Assembly (NCBI RefSeq): GCF_947496995.1
Contig: NZ_CANMFD010000001.1
Location: 616,692 to 680,691, forward strand
Length of the DNA: 64,000 bases
Direction of reading: 5' to 3'
Origin: an uncultured Roseibium sp.
GTDB lineage: Bacteria > Pseudomonadota > Alphaproteobacteria > Rhizobiales > Stappiaceae
Positions within the stretch are counted from its first letter, which is position 1. Every line of letters begins with the position of its first letter. The notes under the pieces were generated by a model that was given only the letters and a program-made list of their open reading frames with translations, was not told the origin of the DNA and searched no databases. Positions 10,422 through 19,578 of the stretch are shown piece after piece. A program made the translations under genes and the position numbers.

Positions 10422-10805
10422 ATGTCCTCTCCTCTGCAGGCATCCGTAAGCACTGATCTTGCGGCTGACCTTCTCGATACGGTCCTCACCAGTCTTGACG
10501 ACTCCAAAGCTGAGGACGTTGTTACTCTCGACATCGCAGGCAAAAGTTCCCTGGCCGATCACATGGTGATCGTGTCCGGACGCTCCCACCGTCATGTGGG
10601 CGCGATCGCGGAAAATTTGCAGAAAGACCTGAAAGCAGCCGGCGCCGGAAAGGCAACGGTTGAAGGTATGACGACCTGCGATTGGGTGCTGATTGATGCG
10701 GGTGATGTGATCGTTCACATTTTCCGTCCGGAAGTACGCGGCTTCTACAATCTTGAAAAGATGTGGGCGCCGGAAGCGGACGAAACACCGCAGTATATCG
10801 GTTGA
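10422..10805 (+). CDS. rsfS: Ribosome silencing factor RsfS
   Basis: RsfS binds L14 and blocks 30S-50S joining when nutrients are short. Diagnostic segments are SKAEDVVTLDI, SLADHMVIVSGRSHRHVGAI, CDWVLIDAGDVIVHIFRPE and GFYNLEKMW. The start is not certain: ATG 10422 (MSSPLQ, 127 aa) fits the family length; ATG 10395 would add nine residues, and a start at 10335 is unlikely. The 236-bp spacer from nadD suggests its own promoter. rlmH follows after 79 bp. Confidence 0.96.
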   Translation: MSSPLQASVSTDLAADLLDTVLTSLDDSKAEDVVTLDIAGKSSLADHMVIVSGRSHRHVGAIAENLQKDLKAAGAGKATVEGMTTCDWVLIDAGDVIVHIFRPEVRGFYNLEKMWAPEADETPQYIG

Positions 10806-10884
10806 GACGGGAATGAGGTCCTGACAGCGGGACCTCTGTCCGCCGAGGGATAAAGTCACCGGATCGTTTTCCGGCGGAGATTTC

Positions 10885-11367
10885 ATGCGCTTTACGCTTT
10901 CCTGCATTGGCCGGATGAAGGCCGGTGCGGACAGGGACCTTCTCGACCGCTACCTGGACAGGGCCCGCAAAAGCGGGCGCGGTCTAGGTGTTATCGATGT
11001 CCTCCTGAACGAAATGCCGGAAAGCCGTGCTCAGCGCGCCGAAGACCGCAAGGCGGAAGAGGCCGGCAGCATTCTTGCTACGCTTCAGAGCGGCGCCCGT
11101 CTCGTTGTCCTCGACGAGAACGGTCGGAACATGAGCAGTCCCGATTTCAGCCGCACCCTGGAAACCTGGAAAAACGACGGCGTGCCGGACATCGTCTTCG
11201 CGATCGGCGGGGCGGATGGTCACGGCGTAGAGGTTCTTGCAAGAGCCGATCTCAAGCTGGCGCTCGGCGCGATGACCTGGCCGCATCAGATCGCCCGCAT
11301 CCTGCTGGCCGAACAGATCTACCGGGCCATGACCATTCAGTCGGGCCATCCCTATCACCGGGTCTGA
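10885..11367 (+). CDS. rlmH: 23S rRNA pseudouridine-1915 N3-methyltransferase
   Basis: RlmH is a SPOUT methyltransferase that methylates pseudouridine 1915 in helix 69 of 23S rRNA on the 70S ribosome. The 160-aa protein has the N-terminal MRFTLSCIGRMKAGADRDLL, the SAM-binding knot segment VFAIGGADGHG and the C-terminal motif IYRAMTIQSGHPYHRV, whose final YHR is essential in the family. It lies next to rsfS as in most bacteria. Confidence 0.97.
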   Translation: MRFTLSCIGRMKAGADRDLLDRYLDRARKSGRGLGVIDVLLNEMPESRAQRAEDRKAEEAGSILATLQSGARLVVLDENGRNMSSPDFSRTLETWKNDGVPDIVFAIGGADGHGVEVLARADLKLALGAMTWPHQIARILLAEQIYRAMTIQSGHPYHRV

Positions 11368-11405
11368 TCTCGCGATGCCTATACTGCAGCTGAAGAGGAA
11401 GTCTC

Positions 11406-11903
11406 GTGACGCCGACGATTGAAACAGAACGCCTGGTCCTGCGCCCGATGACGATGGAGGACTGGCCGGATTACTCCACCTTGATGCAGTCGGACCGCGC
11501 GGCCCATATGGGCGGGCCCATGTCGCGGGAGAAGGCCTGGGGGTCGTTTTGCCATGACGTGGCGCTCTGGGTGTTGATGGGCCACGGTGCGCTGATGATC
11601 GAGGAGCGCGGCTCCGACCGATGCCTCGGTCAGGTGGGCATCAATCATGGCCCGCTCTTTCCCGAGCATGAAATCGGCTGGTTTGTCTACCCGCATGCGG
11701 AAGGCAAGGGAGTCGCGTTTGAAGCCGCGCGGGCGTTCCTGGATTGGGGTTTCAAGGAGCGCGGCTTGCCGACCCTGGTGAGCTATGTGGATCCGGACAA
11801 CATCCGTTCCTGCAGGCTCGCTGAACGACTGGGCGCGAAACTGGATGCGGAGGCCCCGCGCAACGACCCGCGCGATCTGGTGTACCGGCACACCATTATG
11901 TGA
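11406..11903 (+). CDS. GNAT-family N-acetyltransferase
   Basis: A 165-aa RimJ/RimL-like acetyltransferase starting with GTG at 11406 behind GAAGAGGAAG. It has TIETERLVLRPMTMEDWPDY, a tryptophan-rich middle (EKAWGSFCHDVALW), EIGWFVYPHAEGKGVAFEAA as the acetyl-CoA loop and SYVDPDNIRSCRLAERLGA near the C-terminus. It is not in the obgE cluster and is a separate gene between rlmH and the envelope genes. The substrate is unknown. Confidence 0.83.
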   Translation: MTPTIETERLVLRPMTMEDWPDYSTLMQSDRAAHMGGPMSREKAWGSFCHDVALWVLMGHGALMIEERGSDRCLGQVGINHGPLFPEHEIGWFVYPHAEGKGVAFEAARAFLDWGFKERGLPTLVSYVDPDNIRSCRLAERLGAKLDAEAPRNDPRDLVYRHTIM

Positions 11904-12168
11904 TCCCGAAGGCGTAGCCGTCATGGGTCCCGGACGTTGAAACGTGAAGGATCTTTAATGCGGCGAACGCCGGGAAAACACGCCGCTGCCCGTATCTCGC
12001 CGCAATCGGCACGTAACGGTCAGATCATCAAGGGAAAAGAGGTTGGCGCGTGCGGCGATACACGCGGGAGCTGAGGTTGAGCACCGGGTCGACAAGGTAA
12101 ACGGTTCGTTAACACAGACTGTGTATCGCTGAAGAGTCCGTGACCTAACCTTCGGGAGTTGAGACAGG

Positions 12169-13560
12169 TTGAAACCGGATCGCATCATGATTGTGCGTCC
12201 TGGACTTAAGAAGCGGATGCTTGTCAAACCGCTCTTGGGCAGTCTTCTTGCGGGCGCGCTTGCATGGCCGCTGCAGGCACTCGCGACCGAAAGCATCGAT
12301 GACGTGCCGCAGAACCGGCCCGAAGCCGCGGCGCAGACCGATGCCGCAGCCGAAATCATCAAGGCGCGCGAAGAGGAACTGGCCGCGCTGTCGCGGGACA
12401 TTGAAGTCTCCACCGACCGTCAGGCCGCCATCGCCCGCGAAATAAGGTCCCTGGACCGGGATCGCGAAACGCTGAATGCCAAGATCATCAGCACGTCCGA
12501 CACGATCCAGGGCCTGGAAACAGAACTGACCGATACCGAGCGCCGGCTGAGAAGCCTTGGCGAGAACGAGGACGCCGTGCGGCTGTCCCTGATTGCCCGC
12601 CGCGATATTCTGTCGGAGGTGCTTGCAGCGCTGCAAAGGCTCGGACGGCGTCCGCCCCCGGCCCTGGCCGTTCGCCCGAGCGATGCCCTCTCCGCCGTCC
12701 GCAGTGCGATTCTCCTGAACGCGGTCATGCCGGAGCTGAAAGTGGAGACGGAGGCTCTGGCAGCCGATCTGGAGGAGCTGCACCGGCTCAGGAGCGTGAT
12801 TGCCGGGGAAAAAAACCGCCTGCGCGGCGATGCGATGCGATTGGCTGAGGAAAAGTCGCGCCTGGAGCTTCTGTTGAGCGCGAAAAGGCAGGAACATCAG
12901 AGATCCGTACGGGATCTCGAAGCGGAGAAAGAACGCGCCGCCGAACTGGCCGAGCAAGCCGGGTCTCTCCAGGAGCTGATCGCGAACCTGGAAACTGAAA
13001 TCGAAAGCGCTCGCGAGGCCGCGGAGAAGTCCAGGCAAGCGTCGTTGGATACAAAGGGAAAGACTTCACGCGACTTTGATCCGTTTTCCGATCCGGGTCG
13101 GCTGGCGCCGGTGATACCTTTCCAGGAGGCCAGAGGCCAGTTGCCTCAGCCTGTTTCCGGAACCATGCTGAAGGATTTCGGTGAGGAAGATGATTTTGGC
13201 GGTTTGACGGAAGGACAATCTATCGCCACAAGGCCGGGTTCTAATGTAACCTCTCCGGCGGACGGCTGGGTGGTCTATTCGGGACCGTTCCGTTCGTTCG
13301 GACAACTCTTGATCCTGAATACCGGTGATGGCTACCATGTGCTGTTGGCCGGTATGGACCGGATCGATGCGGAGTTGGGGCAGTTTGTTCTTACCGGGGA
13401 ACCGGTTGGGGTCATGGGCGCGACGCAATGGGCAAGCGCCTCGACCTTTGGCTTGGGGTCTACCCAGCCAATACTATATGTTGAATTTCGGAAGGACGGC
13501 CGTGCGATTGACCCCAAACCCTGGTGGGCGCGCACAGAAGAAGAAAAGGCTCGCGGATGA
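12169..13560 (+). CDS. EnvC-like murein hydrolase activator (degenerate M23/LytM)
   Basis: Periplasmic coiled-coil/LytM proteins of this type activate cell-wall amidases at the septum. A signal peptide is visible (KKRMLVKPLLGSLLAGALA, cleavage near ALA-TES), then a long Glu/Arg/Leu-rich coiled coil (about 55-300) and a C-terminal LytM fold (SPADGWVVYSGPFRSFGQLL, GDGYHVLLAGMDRID). The zinc-binding HxxxD and HxH residues of active M23 peptidases are absent, as expected for an activator. The start is probably TTG 12169, with GGGAG 11 bp upstream; ATG 12187 is possible. It overlaps ctpA by 4 bp. Confidence 0.9.
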   Translation: MKPDRIMIVRPGLKKRMLVKPLLGSLLAGALAWPLQALATESIDDVPQNRPEAAAQTDAAAEIIKAREEELAALSRDIEVSTDRQAAIAREIRSLDRDRETLNAKIISTSDTIQGLETELTDTERRLRSLGENEDAVRLSLIARRDILSEVLAALQRLGRRPPPALAVRPSDALSAVRSAILLNAVMPELKVETEALAADLEELHRLRSVIAGEKNRLRGDAMRLAEEKSRLELLLSAKRQEHQRSVRDLEAEKERAAELAEQAGSLQELIANLETEIESAREAAEKSRQASLDTKGKTSRDFDPFSDPGRLAPVIPFQEARGQLPQPVSGTMLKDFGEEDDFGGLTEGQSIATRPGSNVTSPADGWVVYSGPFRSFGQLLILNTGDGYHVLLAGMDRIDAELGQFVLTGEPVGVMGATQWASASTFGLGSTQPILYVEFRKDGRAIDPKPWWARTEEEKARG

Positions 13561-14885
13561 TACGGAAAGCTTCCTTGCTGCTGGTGGGTGCCCTGATGGG
13601 AGCTGCGGCAGTCACGACAATGGCCCAGATGCCGCTCAATGTGTCCGTGGCAGCCAACGCGGCGGCAACGGATACGTACCGGCAGCTTAATCTGTTCGGT
13701 GACGTGTTCGAACGGGTACGCTCGGACTATGTGGAAGTGCCGGACGATGCCCAGTTGATCGAAAATGCCATCAACGGCATGCTGACGTCGCTGGATCCCC
13801 ATTCCAGCTACATGTCGCCGAAGAGTTTCCGCGACATGCAGGTGCAGACCCGCGGTGAATTCGGTGGTCTCGGTATCGAGGTCACCATGGAAGACGGTCT
13901 TGTGAAGGTCGTCTCGCCGATCGACGATACGCCGGCGGCCAAGGCGGGTGTCCTCGCAGGTGACCTGATCACTTCCATCGACGGAGAGCAGGTTCAGGGG
14001 CTGTCGCTGAACGAAGCGGTCGAAAAGATGCGCGGTCCGGTCAATACGGACATCGTTGTCACCGTCCGCCGCGAAGGCCGTGCCGATCCGTTCGACATCA
14101 CCATCACCCGTGACATCATTCGCATCCAGTCCGTGCGCTGGCGGGAAGAAGATGATGTCGGTTATGTGCGCGTCACCCAGTTCAACGAACAGACCTTCGA
14201 CGGCATCCGGGACGGCATCGCGGAAATGAGCGAAAATATCGGTGAGGACAAGCTGAAAGGCTTCGTCATCGATCTGCGCAACAATCCGGGCGGTCTTCTG
14301 GATCAGGCCATCGCCGTGTCCGATGCTTTCCTCGACCGGGGCGAAATCGTTTCGACCCGCGGCCGGGAAGCGGAAGAAACCCAGCGCTACAATGCGCGTG
14401 CGGGCGATCTGACGGACGGCAAGCCGGTCATCGTGCTGGTGAACGGCGGCTCTGCGTCCGCGTCGGAAATCGTTGCCGGCGCGCTGCAGGATCACCGCCG
14501 GGCGACCATCCTCGGCAGCCGGTCCTTCGGCAAGGGCTCCGTGCAGACCATCATTCCGCTGGGTGCCAACGGTGCGATCCGTCTGACGACCGCCCGCTAT
14601 TACACGCCGTCCGGAAACTCCATCCAGGCGAAAGGTATCGTGCCGGATATCGAAGCCCTGCAGGAACTGCCTGAAGAGCTGGTCGGCCGTGTCGACACCA
14701 AGGGTGAAGCGGGTCTGCGCGGCCACCTGGAAGCCGACGGTGAGGAAGAATCCGGCAGCCAGGCCTATGTGCCGGCGGATCCGGAAGACGACACCCAGCT
14801 GAAGCTGGCTCTGGACCTCCTGCGCGGCATTCAGGCGAACAGCGCCTTCCCGCCGGTCTCCGACAGCGCGGCCGTCAAGAACTGA
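13557..14885 (+). CDS. ctpA: C-terminal processing peptidase, S41 family
   Basis: CtpA-type serine proteases trim periplasmic proteins. The 442-aa product has a signal sequence or anchor (LLLVGALMGAAAVTTMAQ), a PDZ domain (about 90-175: GIEVTMEDGLVKVVSPIDDT) and the S41 catalytic region with Ser in NGGSASASEIVAGAL and Lys in GSRSFGKGSVQT, the Ser/Lys dyad. It is coupled to the EnvC-like gene by ATGA at 13557, a pairing conserved in alphaproteobacteria. A strong terminator follows. Confidence 0.96.
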   Translation: MIRKASLLLVGALMGAAAVTTMAQMPLNVSVAANAAATDTYRQLNLFGDVFERVRSDYVEVPDDAQLIENAINGMLTSLDPHSSYMSPKSFRDMQVQTRGEFGGLGIEVTMEDGLVKVVSPIDDTPAAKAGVLAGDLITSIDGEQVQGLSLNEAVEKMRGPVNTDIVVTVRREGRADPFDITITRDIIRIQSVRWREEDDVGYVRVTQFNEQTFDGIRDGIAEMSENIGEDKLKGFVIDLRNNPGGLLDQAIAVSDAFLDRGEIVSTRGREAEETQRYNARAGDLTDGKPVIVLVNGGSASASEIVAGALQDHRRATILGSRSFGKGSVQTIIPLGANGAIRLTTARYYTPSGNSIQAKGIVPDIEALQELPEELVGRVDTKGEAGLRGHLEADGEEESGSQAYVPADPEDDTQLKLALDLLRGIQANSAFPPVSDSAAVKN

Positions 14886-14893
14886 CACACTGC

Positions 14894-14930
14894 AATGTGC
14901 GCCGGACCACCGGCGCACATTTTCCATTCT
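14894..14930 (+). terminator. Rho-independent terminator after ctpA
   Basis: A perfect 12-bp GC-rich stem (AATGTGCGCCGG with CCGGCGCACATT) with a 4-nt loop ACCA lies 8 bp past the ctpA stop and is followed by a T-rich tail. Confidence 0.8.
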
Positions 14931-15004
14931 CGTTCTGCGTATCCCTATAACAACCATGATGCCGGTCCGCCCATTCGCGCGCCGGTCAACAGTCTCAGGA
15001 CGGT

Positions 15005-16150
15005 ATGACGAGCGAAGATCTCACAGCTCCCCTTGGTATGGGAAAACGGCGGCTTGTCAGGCTGCCGTTCGGTCTGATCGGTGCTGGCCTGTTGAGTGTG
15101 ATCGTCACCACCACGCTCGTCTGGGTCGCTGTTGTTGACGATCCCGTGGGCGGAGAACCCGTTGCGGTTCTGCCTCTGGATGCCGTGGTCGAGGGCGTGA
15201 CCTCCCAGGACATCGAGGTTGTCGAAATCCGGCCGGGTATCGGCGACGATCTGGGCCCCAACCTGCGGCCTGAAACGAGCGGCGACCTGCTCGGTCCCCG
15301 GTACGAGATGGTCATGCGGCCGGACGGGCTGGGGCCGGAGGCTCCCGTGACAGGCCTTTCCCTCAACCCGGACACGAGAGTGAGCGAACGCTCGGAACTC
15401 GGCTTTCTCCCAAAGGTCAGCGATGCCGGAGTGCGGCCGCTTGATGCCTATTCGCGGCCGATCGTGCGTGAATTCACCTCCATTCCCAAGATTGCCGTCA
15501 TCGTGGGTGGTCTGGGGTTGAGCGAGACCGGAACCCGCAACGCCATCACCAGCCTGCCTTCGGACGTCACCTTCGCCCTGGCTCCCTATGGCGAAGAACT
15601 GGATCTCTACATGCAGCAGGCCCGCATGGAAGGCCATGAACTGCTGCTGCAACTGCCCCTTGAGCCGTTCGATTTTCCGGACAACGACCCAGGCCCCCAT
15701 ACCCTTCTCGTCAGCCTCATGCCGGACAAGATGGTCGAGCGGCTGGTCTTCCTGCTGACGCGCGCCACCAACTATGTCGGCACGATCAACGAAATGGGCG
15801 CACGCTTCACCTCCACCCAGCCTTCCATGCAGTTCCTGATGGAGAAGCTGAAGGGGCGTGGGCTGATGTTTGTCGATAACGGAACGTCCTCGCGCTCCAA
15901 GGCGGCCGAGGTCGCCGCGGAAACGCGCACGCCCTTCAGCGGGGTCGATATCGTGCTGGATGAGGTTCCGCGCGAAGACGAGATCGACGCGAAGCTTTTG
16001 CAGCTTGAAAGCATCGCACGTGCCCGCGGGGTTGCGGTCGCGGCAGGCTCCGCGCTTCCGGTCACCGTGCGCCGGCTGGAAAAATGGTCGCGCGATCTTG
16101 AACAACGCGGCCTGCAGCTTGTACCGGTGAGCGCGACCATCGACAGGTAG
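15005..16150 (+). CDS. Divergent polysaccharide deacetylase (YibQ-like)
   Basis: The 381-aa protein has an N-terminal membrane anchor (residues about 20-42, GLIGAGLLSVIVTTTLVWVA) and a divergent polysaccharide deacetylase domain (about 160-375): KIAVIVGGLGLSETGTRNAI, LPSDVTFALAPYG, HELLLQLPLEPFDFP, MGARFTSTQ and GLMFVDNGTSS. The canonical metal-binding motifs of NodB-type deacetylases are altered, as in the whole YibQ family, so catalytic activity is unproven. It faces the periplasm. The order envC-ctpA-yibQ-rppH is conserved in the group. Confidence 0.9.
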   Translation: MTSEDLTAPLGMGKRRLVRLPFGLIGAGLLSVIVTTTLVWVAVVDDPVGGEPVAVLPLDAVVEGVTSQDIEVVEIRPGIGDDLGPNLRPETSGDLLGPRYEMVMRPDGLGPEAPVTGLSLNPDTRVSERSELGFLPKVSDAGVRPLDAYSRPIVREFTSIPKIAVIVGGLGLSETGTRNAITSLPSDVTFALAPYGEELDLYMQQARMEGHELLLQLPLEPFDFPDNDPGPHTLLVSLMPDKMVERLVFLLTRATNYVGTINEMGARFTSTQPSMQFLMEKLKGRGLMFVDNGTSSRSKAAEVAAETRTPFSGVDIVLDEVPREDEIDAKLLQLESIARARGVAVAAGSALPVTVRRLEKWSRDLEQRGLQLVPVSATIDR

Positions 16151-16252
16151 GACATCCTGTCCTGGCTTCACCGCAAGCAGGATGCTCTTGCATTTTGAAG
16201 ATGATCAATTACCAGACCTCCGAACAATTCCGATATCGAGATAGGTGCAGCC

Positions 16253-16783
16253 GTGACGAAGCTTGAACTTGGAGCGGGTTTTCCGGAACCGGCAGGCGGG
16301 CTTCCTTACCGTCCCTGCGTCGGCATCATGCTGATCAATCGGGACGGCAAAGTATGGATCGGCAGCCGGGACGATGGCTCCGGCTCCGCCGCCTACGACT
16401 ATGCCTGGCAGATGCCGCAGGGCGGCATCGACAAGGGAGAACTGCCGGAACATGCCGCGCGCCGGGAACTCTACGAGGAAACCTCGATCCGCTCGGTGAC
16501 ATTTCTGGAAGAAGCGCCGCAATGGTTTGCCTATGATTATCCGCCCGACGTCATCAAGGCGTCGCGCAGGGGCAAGCACTGTGGTCAGGCACAGCGCTGG
16601 ATTGCCTATCGTTTCGACGGCTCCGACGACGAGATCGATATCCTGAACCCGCCGGACGGGCATTCGGCGGAATTCGGCGCCTGGCGCTGGGAAGACGCCG
16701 CGCGTCTGCCGGATCTGATCGTGCCCTTCAAGCGCCCGGTTTATGAGCGGGTCGTGGCCGCCTTTTCGCACCTGACGGCATGA
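16253..16783 (+). CDS. rppH: RNA pyrophosphohydrolase (Nudix)
   Basis: RppH removes pyrophosphate from 5'-triphosphate mRNA and starts its decay. The Nudix box is GGIDKGELPEHAARRELYEE (residues about 62-81), preceded by RPCVGIMLINRDGKVWIGSR and WQMPQGG; downstream are QRWIAYRFDG and RRGKHCGQ, typical of RppH. GTG 16253 is the start. 176 aa is normal for the alphaproteobacterial form. Confidence 0.95.
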   Translation: MTKLELGAGFPEPAGGLPYRPCVGIMLINRDGKVWIGSRDDGSGSAAYDYAWQMPQGGIDKGELPEHAARRELYEETSIRSVTFLEEAPQWFAYDYPPDVIKASRRGKHCGQAQRWIAYRFDGSDDEIDILNPPDGHSAEFGAWRWEDAARLPDLIVPFKRPVYERVVAAFSHLTA

Positions 16784-17254
16784 GCGTAACGAACGCAGGT
16801 TGAACGGCGGCCAGGTTTCTGCGCGCGGTCGATGAAGGCGCGACAGGCTCCCCGAAGTCTTGCCTCGTATGGCAGCAACTGTTGGCGTCCGGTTACCTGT
16901 CTCCCCCAAAGGCTATCGCATTTGCCCGCATACGCCAGTCCCTATGGTTGTGGGGGACGCTCTCTTCGGGCGTCACCCCGGACAAGCGAAGCGCAGATCC
17001 GGGGCCTACTCGCAGTGCAGCTTGTTGAAACGGTTGAATTTTCCCCTGCAGGGTTTCTGCAATTTGCCAGCTCTCTGGAAATGAGTGGGCCCCGGGTCTC
17101 GCTCCGCTCGCCCGGGGTGACACCTGTATTTGCAGCAACTTCCCGATCATACGCGATAGCCCTGCTGTTTCCCGCGCCTCGCCACCTACCCACAAAGGGA
17201 AGGTGCAGGCATTCATCATGGATTGATCCGCAAGGGACGCGATTTTTCTCTTTG
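16784..17254. other. Gene-free spacer holding a 252-bp repeat element
   Basis: Between rppH and the convergent exported-protein gene I see no credible gene. The main content is repeat copy A (16911-17162). The flanks carry no strong terminator that I can identify. Confidence 0.7.
16911..17162. repeat. MITE-like 252-bp repeat, copy A
   Basis: Copy A begins GGCTATCGCATTTGCCC and ends with the inverse ATACGCGATAGCC, giving terminal inverted repeats. It aligns over its full length with copy B at 58921-59172; shared blocks include GGACAAGCGAAGCGCAGATC, GTGCAGCTTGTTGAAACGGT and CTCTCTGGAAATGAGTGGGC, and an internal palindrome around CCCGGGTCTCGCTCCGCTC. There is no coding capacity, so it would depend on a transposase elsewhere. 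Confidence 0.75.
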
Positions 17255-19429
17255 TCAGTTCGCCTGGACATTCACATTGAGGAGGACGGGCAGCACCTGG
17301 GGCGTTGCCAGGCTGCCAAGGATCTGCGTCATCGGCACCGGGTTTTCCGGCTTCAGCGTTACCCTGAATTCCTTCGGATTCTCAAGGAATGCCGAAGCTG
17401 CTTCGCTCACCATCCGGGTGAAGGCCTCGTTTCCGATGGCCGCCGTCGCCATGGCCGCCTGGCTCACCAGGGCCTCGCGGAAGACATTTTCCGGAATGCC
17501 CTGCTGTTCGGCGACGTGGGCAAGGCCCTTTGTGGTCAGTCCGCCATCCTTGAACACCACCGACGCATCGACGAACTGCGCGACGATCGCCGCCATTTGT
17601 CCCTGACCCTGCGGGTCTTCGAAGAGGGCCTTCGGCACATTGGCGAAGCGCGCGGACGCTTCAGCCTTTCCAAGCCCCTTGATGTCCAGCATCAGACGCT
17701 CCAGGCGCAGTTCCAGTGTCGTCTCGTCCCAGTAAAGGCGTGTCTCGTCCGACCAGTCGACCGTCTCCAGGCCGAGCGCCTGAAGGAGGGCCTTCGTGTC
17801 CTTGTCCTCAATGGCGCTGACGGGGATCCGGATGCCGTCATTCTTGACGTAGAGGCTTGTCGGTACCGGCGGAACGGTGGTGGACAGGGTCATCTCGGCC
17901 TTGCCGATCTGGGTCCTGCCGATTTCCGGCACATTCACATCCAGGCCCTGGACCTCATATCCGAAGGACCGCGGCAGAAATGCGCGTGCAACGTCGAGCG
18001 GGTTGCTTTCACCGTAGTCCGGATCGGCCATGAGCGTGGCGATCATCGCGCGCATGGGCGAATATTCGGCGAACTCGATGTCGCCGATAGCAGCCCAGTC
18101 AAGCTTCACGGAGCTTCCTTGGGGAAGGTCCGGCGCATCGAGACCGACGACCAGCATTTCGCCGATCCCTTCGGAGCTGATGTCGGTCATCGCCATTTCA
18201 TTGATTGTGAAACCGACGTCCCCGATGCCGGGTCCTGCCGGAAAGTCGACGGTAATTCCGCTGATCCTTGCATCGGCGACGGCAAAGGACCGGTAGAGCT
18301 GAAAGAAGCCGGAGATCAGTTCTTCCGGCTCGGGGGCTTTCCTGTTGAGCATTTGGTCCAGCATCGACAGCAGCGTGTTGCCCTGCTTGACCACCGTGAT
18401 ATCGCGGATCGAGCCGCGCTCGACAGATGTCTTGACCGCCTTGCCGTCAGAAAAATCCTGCGTGCTTTCATAATCGACCATGGAACCGGAGCCGATCAGT
18501 GTCTGCTCCTCTCCGGTGACCGGAACGTCCGGATCGAACAGATCGATGATGGCGGCGACATCGATATCCCGGTAGACGGTTTTTCCCTGCCGCGTCGTCT
18601 GGCGCAGCATCCCGCCCGTCGCCGGATCGAGCGTGCGCAGGTCCTGGGTCACGAGATCGACGGAATATTCCCCGATCCAGCCCTCTTCGGCATCCGCCAT
18701 GCGGTAGCCGTCCAGCTCTGAGGTTCCGGAAAAGACCAGAGTCTCCTTGCCGTCCTCGCTCGCGTGGCCCTCGAAGGTCAGGCCCGTGCTGTCGACCCTG
18801 ATCTCCTCGTAGGATGTCAGAAGCAACGCCTGCACGAAGGGCAGCCAGCGGCTGGCCGGATGATCGCGGTCTTCCGCCGGTATTTCCGGCAGGGTAAAGC
18901 TGTAACCGGTCGCGGAAATACCCGCCAGCCGGCCCTCGACCTTGAGGCGGCCTTCGTCCTCGACCGATGCCGTCATCAAAAGCCTGGTGTCGTCGGAGTG
19001 TGTCCAGCTTCCCGTTTCGAAATCGCCGTCCTCATGTGTGAGGCCTGTGATGGCAAGCGAGCCGCTGGACATAGAAATGGCAAAAACCAGATCCCGCGGT
19101 TTCGAAGGAGCAATATCCTTGGGCTCGTCCGTTTCGGATACTTCCGCCTCTTGCGGCGGAAGGTTCCTGATCGTGCCGCCGAAGGTAAAATTCGGATCGG
19201 TCACGGTCAGCGTATCGCTGCCCTCGTCATAGGCGATGGAGCCGGTTTCAACCTCGACGCCGAGCTTTGCAAGGCCATTGACGTAGGCGTTGAAGGCATC
19301 GGGTCCCTTGTCCTGCGCGAAGGCGGCTCCGCAAACCAGCGTCAGCGCGCCGCAAAGGGCAAGAAGCCGGACAGGCGCTTTTGCCAGCTTCGGCCGTGAA
19401 GAGGATACAGGCTGAGAAAACAATATCAT
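17255..19429 (-). CDS. Large exported protein of unknown function (724 aa)
   Basis: A signal peptide is clear (LLALCGALTLVCGAAFAQ-DKG, residues about 22-40), so the protein is periplasmic or outer-membrane associated. The mature part is acidic and rich in beta-type segments (GSLAITGLTHEDGDFETGSW, STGLTFEGHASEDGKETLVF, ITVDFPAGPGIGDVGFTINE) with no cysteine-rich, lipoprotein or catalytic motif that I recognise. The repeated 'GxxxVDFxxG' strands recall AsmA/DUF945-like envelope proteins, but I cannot assign it. It is convergent with rppH and stands alone on the minus strand, 150 bp downstream of queG. Confidence 0.8.
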   Translation of the reverse strand: MILFSQPVSSSRPKLAKAPVRLLALCGALTLVCGAAFAQDKGPDAFNAYVNGLAKLGVEVETGSIAYDEGSDTLTVTDPNFTFGGTIRNLPPQEAEVSETDEPKDIAPSKPRDLVFAISMSSGSLAITGLTHEDGDFETGSWTHSDDTRLLMTASVEDEGRLKVEGRLAGISATGYSFTLPEIPAEDRDHPASRWLPFVQALLLTSYEEIRVDSTGLTFEGHASEDGKETLVFSGTSELDGYRMADAEEGWIGEYSVDLVTQDLRTLDPATGGMLRQTTRQGKTVYRDIDVAAIIDLFDPDVPVTGEEQTLIGSGSMVDYESTQDFSDGKAVKTSVERGSIRDITVVKQGNTLLSMLDQMLNRKAPEPEELISGFFQLYRSFAVADARISGITVDFPAGPGIGDVGFTINEMAMTDISSEGIGEMLVVGLDAPDLPQGSSVKLDWAAIGDIEFAEYSPMRAMIATLMADPDYGESNPLDVARAFLPRSFGYEVQGLDVNVPEIGRTQIGKAEMTLSTTVPPVPTSLYVKNDGIRIPVSAIEDKDTKALLQALGLETVDWSDETRLYWDETTLELRLERLMLDIKGLGKAEASARFANVPKALFEDPQGQGQMAAIVAQFVDASVVFKDGGLTTKGLAHVAEQQGIPENVFREALVSQAAMATAAIGNEAFTRMVSEAASAFLENPKEFRVTLKPENPVPMTQILGSLATPQVLPVLLNVNVQAN

Positions 19430-19578
19430 GGCTCCAGAAAGGATAATCGGAAATGGCCGGATGAATCACGACCGGGTCCGATTAAAAAGGTCATTTCCGA
19501 CCTTTCCATGACTATGACCCATTCTCGTGACGGCGTCGAGCAACTGCAATTTGATCGCGGCGGCGCTTTTTTCGGTAT

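Noticed and set aside
12000..16200. Long minus-strand frames opposite ctpA and the deacetylase
   Set aside because: They are antisense to strongly conserved genes and show His/Gly/Arg-rich composition without motifs.
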